NCBI GenBank assembly: GCA_027623095.1
Contig: JAQBVM010000041.1
Coordinates: 1 to 32,140 of the forward strand
DNA length: 32,140 nucleotides
Direction of reading: 5' to 3'
Source of the DNA: Verrucomicrobiota bacterium
GTDB lineage: Bacteria > Verrucomicrobiota > Verrucomicrobiia > Limisphaerales > SIBE01
Each line of letters starts with the position of its first letter. Positions within the stretch are counted from its first letter, which is position 1. The position numbers and the translations under genes were made by a program. This document shows positions 25,229-32,140 of the stretch, one piece after another. Below the pieces are notes generated by a model that was not told the origin of the DNA, made no database searches, and saw only the letters and a list, made by a program, of their open reading frames with translations.

Positions 25229-27277
25229 CTATTCCAGGTCAAGCCGTCCCCAATCTTCGGGGCGCCCCTGTACTCCCGACTGCGAAGCCCACGCAATCCT
25301 CGATTCGTTGATGTTTTCGCCGATCGCGGCATCCGCCTTGTCGCCATCATAAATGATGAGATTGAATCCGAGCCGCCGCGTGTTTCGCGGATCAAACCCA
25401 ATTTCCGAAAACGGGATAGCGGCAAGTATTCGGTATCCTGTGGGTGTGCGCTCGGAATGGATCCGCGTTCCCGGCGCGGTAACTTCGACCGGCCCCTGGT
25501 TGGCGTCGGCGTCGCGCGCGGCCCTCACAGTCCCCGCCGTATCAAAGGGGAAGATGCCCAGCTTGAAGCAACCGAGTGTGTGCTCCGAACCGGGATTCGG
25601 ATCGATGCAGATCTCGACGGAATCACTCCTCCAATGCCCGCGAATGTCATTTGGCGCGATATTCGAAACAACCGATTCATCCGAAACTTCTACGGCTGCA
25701 TAGAGGTTTCGCCCGTCATGAGCCAAGCGAAATTCCGCCTGGCTGTCGGTTGAATCGATCACTCGGCCCTGCACAAGATCGGATCGTGTCACCAGATGCA
25801 CCGGAAGCGCGCGCCAGGATTCATCAAATCGAGTCAGTATTGGAGGCGTCTCGATCTTTGGCACCAATGTCTTCGGCACTGGGTGCAGGCGCGCCACTGC
25901 TTCATGGGTCACTCCGGCAAACTCGCCCGAAGCTGTTACCGACGCTTCCTCCAAGGCATCGCTTGGCGGAGCGATATCCAAAGTAATTACGATCCTCCCA
26001 TTCGCGGGAATGCGACACTCCGAAATGCCCGGTGTGACAGTCCAGCTATCGAGGATTGCCTCGACAGCCGTTGGTTGCGAATCGGGAACTTGCCTCCCCT
26101 TTTCGGTCGGGCTGTGCTGCTGTGCAGCTCTGATATCCGGATTGCGCGGCAGCGCCACCCCACCAGGTGGATGGGGCTTTTGACGGAAAGAAAATCGAAC
26201 AACGCCACTGACCGGAGCCGAAGTGCGATTCTCAATCTCCAACTGAATCGCGTTCGATTCTCCAGCAACGACCGGAATATCGGACGTTAAGGACTCAGCC
26301 ATTTGGGGAATCCCTTGAGCAAGCGCCCATTCTCGAAACCGAACAATGGCCGGCCGCGGACGAAACACCAAAGAGACGGGCATTGATTTGGGCCGGTCCT
26401 GTTCTTCTGCCGCGAAAGGAGTCCTCGGGTTCTCGATCGGCAAACCTCGAAGCAGATCGCTCTCCTCCTGAACCCAAGGCACGGCACTCTTGATCAATGT
26501 GAACACTTGAGGACGGCGTAACCAGGCTGCGCGGGAGAAATTCCCAAACGCCTGAGACCGGTGATTCGCCAGCGCCAAGCCTGCGATCTCCGCGGGCGTA
26601 GTGCCATTCGTCAGAGAATCGGTTACTTGGATCGCCGCTTGAATGCCGGGCCCAGTCCCGGTGTAGTAGAGCTTTCGGACCTGCCACGCGCCCAATCCCT
26701 CAGACACAATCTGATCTGGAAACCGGCTCGGATCCGCCGCTGCGGTCGCCGCTTCCGTGGCAAGGATTCCCGCTGATTGATGATGTCCATGCTGCCCGGG
26801 ACGGGGCGTTGGATTCATGGTCACGATCACGTCCGGGCGCAGCGCGCGGACCAGGCGAACCAAACGCCGCAGCGCCTCCTCGCGGTCCCATTTCTGAAGA
26901 GTCATCGCCGCGCTTTCCGTATAAGCCCAATCGACTTGATCGAGAAAATAACAATAGCGAACCCCAAGCGTGGACAGGCCGTCGCGCAGTTCCGCCTCAC
27001 GCAACACTCCCAAAGACGGTCCCCAATGCGTGCCGGCCATATTACCGCCCCCTTCGCCCCGCGTGCAATAGATCGATGCCACTACCGATCCTCTGCCGTG
27101 GGAATAGTATGCGAGGGTGGCCGCCATCCCTGTTTCATCATCCGGATGGGCGAAGATACCCATGATATCGGTCTTTAACAGATCCGCGCCTTGTTTGGCT
27201 GGAGCGATGTCCGCCGCGAATAGAAACTCGGCGGCAATAGAGAATACGGCGACTGTGATCCATCTGGGTGCTGTCAT
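25229..27277 (-). CDS. Secreted PIG-L family deacetylase with C-terminal CBM9-like domain
   Basis: ATG 27277 gives 682 aa with a signal peptide (TAPRWITVAVFSIAAEFLFA); an upstream in-frame start at 27319 would hide it. The PIG-L (LmbE-like) Zn-deacetylase domain covers about 30-300: AHPDDE (His44, Asp46, Asp47), TRGEGGGN and HGHHQSAG (third ligand His166). These enzymes remove N-acetyl groups from GlcNAc-type sugars. The middle (about 345-470) is an Ig-like NEW3-type region, and about 490-680 a CBM9-like beta-sandwich (FRLAHDGRNLYAAVEVSDE, SVEICIDPNPG, FSEIGFDP). A sugar-binding role and an extracellular or periplasmic substrate are therefore likely. It is divergent from the NagB-like gene, 187 bases away. 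Confidence 0.87.
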   Translation of the reverse strand: MTAPRWITVAVFSIAAEFLFAADIAPAKQGADLLKTDIMGIFAHPDDETGMAATLAYYSHGRGSVVASIYCTRGEGGGNMAGTHWGPSLGVLREAELRDGLSTLGVRYCYFLDQVDWAYTESAAMTLQKWDREEALRRLVRLVRALRPDVIVTMNPTPRPGQHGHHQSAGILATEAATAAADPSRFPDQIVSEGLGAWQVRKLYYTGTGPGIQAAIQVTDSLTNGTTPAEIAGLALANHRSQAFGNFSRAAWLRRPQVFTLIKSAVPWVQEESDLLRGLPIENPRTPFAAEEQDRPKSMPVSLVFRPRPAIVRFREWALAQGIPQMAESLTSDIPVVAGESNAIQLEIENRTSAPVSGVVRFSFRQKPHPPGGVALPRNPDIRAAQQHSPTEKGRQVPDSQPTAVEAILDSWTVTPGISECRIPANGRIVITLDIAPPSDALEEASVTASGEFAGVTHEAVARLHPVPKTLVPKIETPPILTRFDESWRALPVHLVTRSDLVQGRVIDSTDSQAEFRLAHDGRNLYAAVEVSDESVVSNIAPNDIRGHWRSDSVEICIDPNPGSEHTLGCFKLGIFPFDTAGTVRAARDADANQGPVEVTAPGTRIHSERTPTGYRILAAIPFSEIGFDPRNTRRLGFNLIIYDGDKADAAIGENINESRIAWASQSGVQGRPEDWGRLDLE

Positions 27278-27464
27278 TGTGTGGGAAGTTTGAAAACTTC
27301 GGCCCCAGTTGTCGAGCATAACACTCCGCCGGCACTTCTTTCCCGGCTTTTCGGTTCATTCATTTTTCGGTTGCGCCTTCGCCGCGCTGCGTATTTCGTG
27401 GACTGCACGAACTCGCATAGGCACACACTGAACCGGAACGAATCTCAAACAAACTTCAAAAACT

Positions 27465-28394
27465 ATGGCCCGAAAAATCAGCTCAATTGCCCCGGACTGG
27501 TGGGATTACACCACGATCGATGACGACCTTGTGCGCGATGCCGCGAGTCTTTCTCCAAAGAGACTTATCGGCCTTTCGCGCCCAGGATTCAAGATTGTCG
27601 TTCACGACACTTTAGAGGAATTCTATCTTGCCGAAGCCCTCGAGTATATCGAATCCTGGAAACAATCCACACCGGACAATCCCGTCGGTGTGTGCGGTCC
27701 GATTGGGCCCACCGAACAACTCCCGCTGGTCGCCCGCATTGTCAATGCGATCGGCCTCAACCTGTGCCACAGCCACTTTTGGGGGATGGACGAATGGGTC
27801 TTGAGCGGCAAGGCCGTTCCGGTTTCACATCCGCTCTCCTTCGAGAAGACGGATCGCGTGTTGTGCTTCAACCGAATTGAAAAGAAACTTGCGATGCCCA
27901 ACTCGAACCTTCATTTTCCAAAATCAGATACAACCGCATTCCGGAAGAGCTGGGAAGGTATTCGCTGCGCCGTGATGCAGGGCGGCCAAGGCGATGTGAA
28001 ACACTGGGCCTTCAACGATCCGGTGCGCCGCAAGGGCAAATTCAAGAACCAGCCACCAACACCGTCCGAGTATCGGAAACTGGCCACACGGGTTGTCGAT
28101 CTGCATCCCCTTACCATCACCCAAAACGCCCGGACGTCGGGCGGCGGCAATATCTCTCTGGTTCCCACACAAGCCGTCACCGTCGGCCCGGTCGAAACAT
28201 GGCAATCGGAAAAAGTATCCATTTGGCACGCCGGCCATCACGACAATCCTTTCGGAATGCGACTAACCACCTTGATGATTTCCAAAGGAATTGCGGACAG
28301 CGCGGTTCCGATGTCGCTGCTCGCGGACCATCCTAACGTTCAGTTTAATTTCTTTCGCGGCGGTTTGGGAGAATGCGCCGTGCGGATGCACTGA
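27465..28394 (+). CDS. NagB-like glucosamine-6-phosphate isomerase family protein
   Basis: The 309-aa protein belongs to the NagB/6-phosphogluconolactonase fold: [19 protein letters not shown] (45-63), [20 protein letters not shown] (74-93), HFWGMDEWV (Asp109, equivalent to E. coli Asp72), [16 protein letters not shown] (171-186) and [20 protein letters not shown] (216-235). In E. coli NagB the loop reads GNDGHIAFNEP with catalytic Asp141, His143 and Glu148; here those positions are Val178, His180 and Asp185, with an Asp one place earlier (177). The protein may thus be a distinct subfamily with another sugar phosphate. It is longer than E. coli NagB (266). Neighbours are a PIG-L deacetylase and an enolase-like gene, which hint at amino-sugar use. 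Confidence 0.8.
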   Translation: MARKISSIAPDWWDYTTIDDDLVRDAASLSPKRLIGLSRPGFKIVVHDTLEEFYLAEALEYIESWKQSTPDNPVGVCGPIGPTEQLPLVARIVNAIGLNLCHSHFWGMDEWVLSGKAVPVSHPLSFEKTDRVLCFNRIEKKLAMPNSNLHFPKSDTTAFRKSWEGIRCAVMQGGQGDVKHWAFNDPVRRKGKFKNQPPTPSEYRKLATRVVDLHPLTITQNARTSGGGNISLVPTQAVTVGPVETWQSEKVSIWHAGHHDNPFGMRLTTLMISKGIADSAVPMSLLADHPNVQFNFFRGGLGECAVRMH

Positions 28395-28503
28395 CCTGTC
28401 TTTGTGCATCACTCAACACTCACAATTACTGGAGTATTATCACGAGCGGATGGAAAGGCAGACGCCGAACGATAGAGACCGCGCTCTCTATCCATGAATC
28501 ACG

Positions 28504-28580
28504 GTGGGGCGACACTCGGTGGAGCCCTGACTCCTTTCGAGCGCCGGAGAGTGTTTGGGCTTCACAGAGTGTCGCCCCAC
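28504..28580. repeat. 24-bp inverted repeat element upstream of the enolase-like gene
   Basis: Arms 28504-28527 and 28557-28580 are reverse complements at 22 of 24 positions; the outer 14 (GTGGGGCGACACTC) are perfect. The 29-nt interior contains ACTCC (about 28529-28533) against GGAGAGT, so the whole 77 nt can fold as one long hairpin. It ends 36 bases before the enolase-like start codon and could influence its expression. It looks like a REP/MITE-type element. Confidence 0.75.
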
Positions 28581-28616
28581 TCAAAATTTAATTCTAGTAT
28601 TTTCTCAGCACTAGTC

Positions 28617-29894
28617 ATGTTTACGATCGAAAAACTCACCGCTCTGGAAATTCTCGATAGTCGCGGACGCCCAACCATTCGAACCGCCTGCCACCTGACG
28701 AGCGGCTTTGTGGGAATCGCGTCGGTTCCATCGGGTGCTTCAACCGGCAAAGCGGAAGCACTCGAACTGAGAGATGGCGACGCGAAGCGGTATCGGGGCT
28801 TGGGCTGCCGCCATGCTGTCGGCCATGTAAATTTGGAATTGAATGCCGCGATCAACAACAAACCGATTTCAAGCCTATCCGAGCTGGATCAACTCATGAT
28901 TCAATTGGATGGCACTCCGAACAAATCCGCACTGGGCGCGAACGCGATCCTTTCGGTGAGCCTCGCATTCGCGCGCGCGACCGCGCTGCAACAGGGTCTT
29001 CCGCTCTACCAATTCTTTGCGAACCTTATTGGTTCCCCAGCCAGAACCCTCCCTCGGCCAACGATCAATCTGTTCAGCGGCGGCAAACACGCAGGCGGCC
29101 AAGTGCCGATTCAGGATGTGTTGGTGGTTCCAGCGTCTGCTGCGACAATCGATCAAGCTTTGGCGATGACATACGCTGTGTATCAATGCGCCGCGGAGAT
29201 TACCTGCAAGAAATACGGAACACGCGCTTTGAAAGCCGATGAAGGAGGATTAGCGCCCCCCTTCCCCAGTGCCGAGGCAATGCTCGATGACGCGGTCCAA
29301 TCCATCAATGCCGCCGGATTCGCGCCGGGCACAGATGTGGCGCTGGCTGTGGATGTGGCGTCCAGTCATTTTTTTGAGAACGGCATCTATCGTTTGGGGA
29401 ACCTCTCGCTGAATTCCGAATCGATGATCGAACATTTGACCGGCTGGGTTTCCCGGTATCCGATCGTCAGTATCGAGGACGGATTGGCGGAGGATGATTG
29501 GGACCATTGGCCCGCTTTGCGAAAACGGATTGGAAATCAATCGCGAGTTGTCGGAGACGACCTGCTCTGCACAAATCCCGGGCGAATCCAGAGAGCCATC
29601 GACACCGGATCGGCGAACACGCTGCTCCTCAAAGTCAATCAGATCGGCACTCTTACCGAAGCGGCGGAAGCCCTACGACTTGCTCGCGCGGCCAGTTGGC
29701 AAGTCACCATCAGCGCACGAAGCGGCGAAACGGAAGACAACTGGCTTGCCGATCTGGCGGTCGGCTGGCGCGGCGATCAAATCAAAGTCGGATCAATCAC
29801 GCAGTCGGAGCGCTTGAGCAAATACAATCGTCTTCTGGAAATCGAAGCGGAAACGAATTTCCCAATTGTTCCGTGGCCGAATAACGCGAATTGA
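28617..29894 (+). CDS. Enolase-like protein (divergent paralogue)
   Basis: The start is ATG 28617; the open frame extends to 28494 but runs through the inverted repeat. The 425-aa protein spans both enolase domains: EILDSRGRPT, SGASTG (39-44), SGGKHAGG, DEGGLAP, KVNQIGTLTE and RSGETED. Mg ligands Asp246, Glu287 and Asp314 and catalytic Lys339, Glu209 and Lys390 are present, as is His158. Two positions differ from true enolases: the Glu of QEF (yeast Glu168) is Asp167, and the His of SHRSGETED (yeast His373) is Ala367 in SARSGETED. Cytoplasmic. It may have reduced or altered activity, and another enolase is expected elsewhere in the genome. Confidence 0.85.
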   Translation: MFTIEKLTALEILDSRGRPTIRTACHLTSGFVGIASVPSGASTGKAEALELRDGDAKRYRGLGCRHAVGHVNLELNAAINNKPISSLSELDQLMIQLDGTPNKSALGANAILSVSLAFARATALQQGLPLYQFFANLIGSPARTLPRPTINLFSGGKHAGGQVPIQDVLVVPASAATIDQALAMTYAVYQCAAEITCKKYGTRALKADEGGLAPPFPSAEAMLDDAVQSINAAGFAPGTDVALAVDVASSHFFENGIYRLGNLSLNSESMIEHLTGWVSRYPIVSIEDGLAEDDWDHWPALRKRIGNQSRVVGDDLLCTNPGRIQRAIDTGSANTLLLKVNQIGTLTEAAEALRLARAASWQVTISARSGETEDNWLADLAVGWRGDQIKVGSITQSERLSKYNRLLEIEAETNFPIVPWPNNAN

Positions 29895-29969
29895 TTCCTT
29901 CCGACCTCTTTCTGGGATCACAGTGAAATTGAAGTTGCGCGCCCAACGCAACCTGCGTTACCAACCGTA

Positions 29970-30389
29970 ATGCCGAATTCCTATTGGCTCGTTAAACAGG
30001 AACCGTCCACTTACTCGTGGTCCACCTTCGTCCAGGACAAAGGAACTAACTGGACCGGTGTGCGAAACTATCAGGCCCGGAATAATCTTCGCGCGATGAA
30101 AAAAGGCGACCTGGCATTCTTCTATCATAGCGGCGACGAGAAACAGGTTGTCGGAATCGCAAAAGTCGCGAAAGGCCCTTATGCCGATCCAACCGCGACG
30201 GAGGGTGACTGGGTCGCCGTCGATTTAGTTCCCATAAAGCCATTAAAGCAAAATGTGACGCTGGCGACCATCAAAGCCGATTCCGTCCTCAAAGAGATGC
30301 TTCTAGCGCGGAATTCGCGCCTGTCCGTTTCAGGAGTGACCGAAACGGAGTTTCGATATCTTTTAAAACTCGCTGGAACGACAATCTAA
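29970..30389 (+). CDS. EVE domain (PUA-like) protein
   Basis: The 139-aa protein is a single EVE domain: YWLVKQEPSTYSWSTF (5-20), WTGVRNYQARNNLRAMKKGD (28-47), FFYHSGDEKQVVGIAKV (50-66) and W-VAVDLVPIKPL (about 80-92). EVE domains share the PUA fold with YTH and ASCH and bind modified bases in DNA or RNA; stand-alone forms are widespread and conserved in eukaryotes as THYN1. The Trp residues and the NYQARN motif are in place, so a base-binding pocket is likely. The gap to the enolase-like gene is 75 bases. The ATG at 29970 agrees with family N-termini. Confidence 0.93.
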   Translation: MPNSYWLVKQEPSTYSWSTFVQDKGTNWTGVRNYQARNNLRAMKKGDLAFFYHSGDEKQVVGIAKVAKGPYADPTATEGDWVAVDLVPIKPLKQNVTLATIKADSVLKEMLLARNSRLSVSGVTETEFRYLLKLAGTTI

Positions 30390-30456
30390 CTCGGCAGTGA
30401 CAGTCCGGTTGCGACGATCCGCCGCGCTCGGATGAGCAATAAATGTTTCAAGCCTC

Positions 30457-30864
30457 GTGAAAGAAAGCGACTGCCACTATGTCTCGGTCTATGGCTCGCT
30501 TCGACGCGACACCGCAGGCAAAATCCATCCGCTACTTGAACCGGCTGAATTTCTTGGCAGCGGGTGGTTCGCGGGAACACTTTACGATCTGGGCGAATTT
30601 CCAGGAGCGATCGTCACACAAAACCTGTCCCGAAAAGTGAAGGTCGAGATATATCGACTGCTTTCGCCCGAGACCGCGTGGGCGGGCCTTGATGAATACG
30701 AAGACTGCGATCCTGCCCGGAAATCGGACGCGTTGTTCCATCGAACGATCCTCGCCGTCGAGTTGGATTCAGGCGGTCAACTTTCCACATGGGTCTATCT
30801 CTACAACAGATCCACGGAAACGCTTTCGCCAATCCAATCAGGTGATTGGGTTTCTCATCCCTAA
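30457..30864 (+). CDS. Gamma-glutamylcyclotransferase/AIG2-like protein
   Basis: The 135-aa protein has the hallmarks of the GGCT/AIG2 fold: VSVYGSLRRDTAG (9-21), the YGSLR glycine-rich phosphate-like loop, GTLYDLGEFPGAIV (about 40-53), and LDEYEDC with the probable catalytic Glu (Glu80 or Glu82). Such enzymes release 5-oxoproline from gamma-glutamyl compounds, though many bacterial members have unknown substrates. The start codon is GTG at 30457; the ATG at 30443 is out of frame. It lies 67 bases after the EVE gene on the same strand and is convergent with the response regulator. Confidence 0.85.
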   Translation: MKESDCHYVSVYGSLRRDTAGKIHPLLEPAEFLGSGWFAGTLYDLGEFPGAIVTQNLSRKVKVEIYRLLSPETAWAGLDEYEDCDPARKSDALFHRTILAVELDSGGQLSTWVYLYNRSTETLSPIQSGDWVSHP

Positions 30865-30930
30865 ATAAAATGGCAGGCAGAGCAGCATACGCGATTTGAA
30901 GTGTGCTTCCGGGAACAGTGAAGATGTTGT

Positions 30931-31608
30931 TCACTGCACGTCAAATCGGTAGCCAACATCCCGGATCGTCTTGATAAAAACAGGACGCTGAGGATCGGCC
31001 TCAATCTTGTTCCGTAGCGTGTTGATGCAGCGATTCACACTTCGCTGAGTGACAATCAAGTCTTCACCCCACACGTCATCCAGAATCTTGTCCCGCGTCA
31101 AAGCGCGTCCGGCATTCTTGACGAAGTAAGCGAGCAGCCGGTATTCCTTCGGTGTCAGATCCACTTCCTCACCGGCGCGAAACAGCTTGTGCGCCTCCCG
31201 ATCTAGCCGGCAATCGCCGAACGCACAATGGCCCGTGCCCTCCTCCGGATGCTCCCGCAAACGCGCCTTCACCCTGGCCAGAAGCACGTCGATGCTGAAC
31301 GGCTTCGTGACGTAATCGTCCGCGCCCAAATCGAGCCCACGCACGATGTCGGATTCCTGGCCTTTCGCCGTCAGCATGATGATCGGCGCTGCAAACCCAC
31401 TCTGGCGGAGGCGGCGGCAAATTTCGTATCCGTTGACTTCCGGCAGCATGACGTCCAGAAGGATTAAATCCGGCTTGAAATCGAGCGCGGCCTTGAGGCC
31501 TTTCTTGCCGTCGTTGGCTGTGCGGACGCGGTAGCCCACGAACTCGAAGTTGCCTTTCAACGCTTCGAGCATCGTCGGATCATCTTCTATGATCAAAATA
31601 AGCTTCAT
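30931..31608 (-). CDS. OmpR-family two-component response regulator
   Basis: The start chosen is ATG 31608 (MKLILIIEDDP), giving 225 aa. The receiver domain (1-118) has Asp9/Asp10, phosphoacceptor Asp52 (LILLDVMLP), Thr80 and Lys102 (TKPF). The winged-helix DNA-binding domain (about 130-225) has LTPKEYRLLAYFVKNAG and a recognition helix in VTQRSVNRCINTLRNKIE, ending with DVGYRFDV. Another in-frame ATG at 31668 has a better ribosome-binding site (AGGGGA, 6 bases before) but adds a 20-residue tail (MSEDTEAVEYSKRRN...) not typical of the family. The kinase gene precedes it by 79 bases. Target genes and signal are unknown. Confidence 0.94.
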   Translation of the reverse strand: MKLILIIEDDPTMLEALKGNFEFVGYRVRTANDGKKGLKAALDFKPDLILLDVMLPEVNGYEICRRLRQSGFAAPIIMLTAKGQESDIVRGLDLGADDYVTKPFSIDVLLARVKARLREHPEEGTGHCAFGDCRLDREAHKLFRAGEEVDLTPKEYRLLAYFVKNAGRALTRDKILDDVWGEDLIVTQRSVNRCINTLRNKIEADPQRPVFIKTIRDVGYRFDVQ

Positions 31609-31687
31609 GTAACCGCGGTTCAGATTGCGCCGCTTCGAATATTCCACAGCCTCCGTGTCTTCACTCATCCAAAAATCCCCTAATCCA

Positions 31688-32140
31688 TCAATCCAAAAAC
31701 TCCATACCCCCATCTTTTCGTTGGCCAACCGGCAACCGCACAGTGAAGGTGCTGCCGTTCCCGATCTCGCTCGCCACCTCGACCGAACCGCCGTGGCCCT
31801 TTACAATAAATTGAACGATGCTCAGCCCAAGTCCACAGCCGGTGGATTTTCGCGTCAAGCTTTGGTCCGCCTGATGAAATCGGTCAAACACTTTGCCCGC
31901 CTGAAGACGCTCGATCCCAATCCCATTGTCCCGCACTTCCAACATAACCGAACCGTTTCGAGCGTGCGCTTTGATCAGAATGAGTTTCTCTTCGCCCGTG
32001 TATTTCCAGGCGTTTTCGAGCAGGTTAATGAGAACCATGGTGAGCGCCTCGCGATCGCCGCGAATTTCGGGCAAGTCGGGCGCGATCTGGATTTCCAGCC
32101 GGCAGTTGGGCCCGTTTAGGCGATCTTGCAACGAATTAAC
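31688..32140 (-). CDS. Sensor histidine kinase, C-terminal part (5' truncated by window)
   Basis: The frame is open to the right edge, so only the ATP-binding domain is seen, about 150 residues: N box LINLLENAWKYT, G1 DNGIGIERL, F box KVFDRFHQAD and G2 GCGLGLSIVQFIVKGH. This is the HATPase_c domain of a class I histidine kinase; the sensor, any HAMP and the His box lie beyond position 32140. It should phosphorylate the response regulator encoded just downstream, in the usual kinase-regulator operon. The C-terminus ends shortly after VRLPVGQ. The Lys-Asp tail (RKDGGMEFLD) is not conserved. Confidence 0.93.
   Translation of the reverse strand, partial: VNSLQDRLNGPNCRLEIQIAPDLPEIRGDREALTMVLINLLENAWKYTGEEKLILIKAHARNGSVMLEVRDNGIGIERLQAGKVFDRFHQADQSLTRKSTGCGLGLSIVQFIVKGHGGSVEVASEIGNGSTFTVRLPVGQRKDGGMEFLD

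Noticed and set aside
31609-31728. N-terminal extension of the response regulator
   Set aside because: The receiver domain begins at MKLILIIEDD; the upstream codons lie in a T/G-rich spacer with repeated GGATT-type words.
1-32140. CRISPR arrays, rRNA, tmRNA, prophage structural genes
   Set aside because: None seen on reading both strands; no regularly spaced repeats and no recognisable RNA signatures.

Overview
The window looks like chromosomal DNA of a Gram-negative bacterium of the PVC group, most likely a soil or freshwater Verrucomicrobiota of the Pedosphaera/Limisphaerales type. This is inferred from gene content, not from a marker tree: an LpxC-FabZ fusion, a pseudopilin with the [19 protein letters not shown] leader common in that phylum, a secreted protein with the typical verrucomicrobial C-terminal domain, VCBS and SGNH-TPR remnants, and many short palindromic repeats between genes.

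Layout. 1-760: 3' end of a group II intron (maturase C-terminus, domains V and VI), running into a dispersed repeat. 768-2627 (-): secreted CE1-like esterase and a small exported protein. 2921-3910: a second copy of the repeat and two decayed genes. 4090-5566: MGMT-like protein and, convergent to it, a beta-repeat lipoprotein. 5567-6940: gene-free and rich in inverted repeats, including a perfect four-way cloverleaf. 6941-7848: secreted protein broken by one frameshift. 8208-12626 (-): a very large type IIG restriction-modification protein whose SAM-binding motif I is missing, and a partner gene of unknown function whose expected start codon reads ATC. 12925-13806: SMP-30/gluconolactonase. 14041-14478: small Ala-rich protein.

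14475-20433 (-) is the housekeeping core: rpsO, pnp, lpxC-fabZ, lpxA, nadA (ribosome, RNA decay, lipid A with fatty-acid dehydration, NAD synthesis). Upstream of rpsO lies an isolated minus-strand terminator. 20822-22603: IolB and a pseudopilin-like protein. 23021-25193: a two-gene SPFH plus zinc-ribbon membrane module in which the SPFH protein ends in an excisionase-type helix-turn-helix, preceded by a nested palindrome. 25229-29894: PIG-L deacetylase with a C-terminal CBM9-like domain, divergent from a NagB-like isomerase and an enolase-like protein, both with substitutions at family catalytic positions. 29970-30864: EVE-domain protein and a gamma-glutamylcyclotransferase-like protein. 30931-32140 (-): two-component response regulator and the C-terminal half of its histidine kinase, cut by the window edge.

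The most informative points are the in-frame loss of motif I in the restriction-modification protein, the missing start codon of its partner, the cloverleaf repeat, the SPFH-HTH fusion, and the catalytic substitutions in the enolase and NagB paralogues. No rRNA, tRNA or CRISPR array was recognised. All database comparisons are from memory; no search was run.
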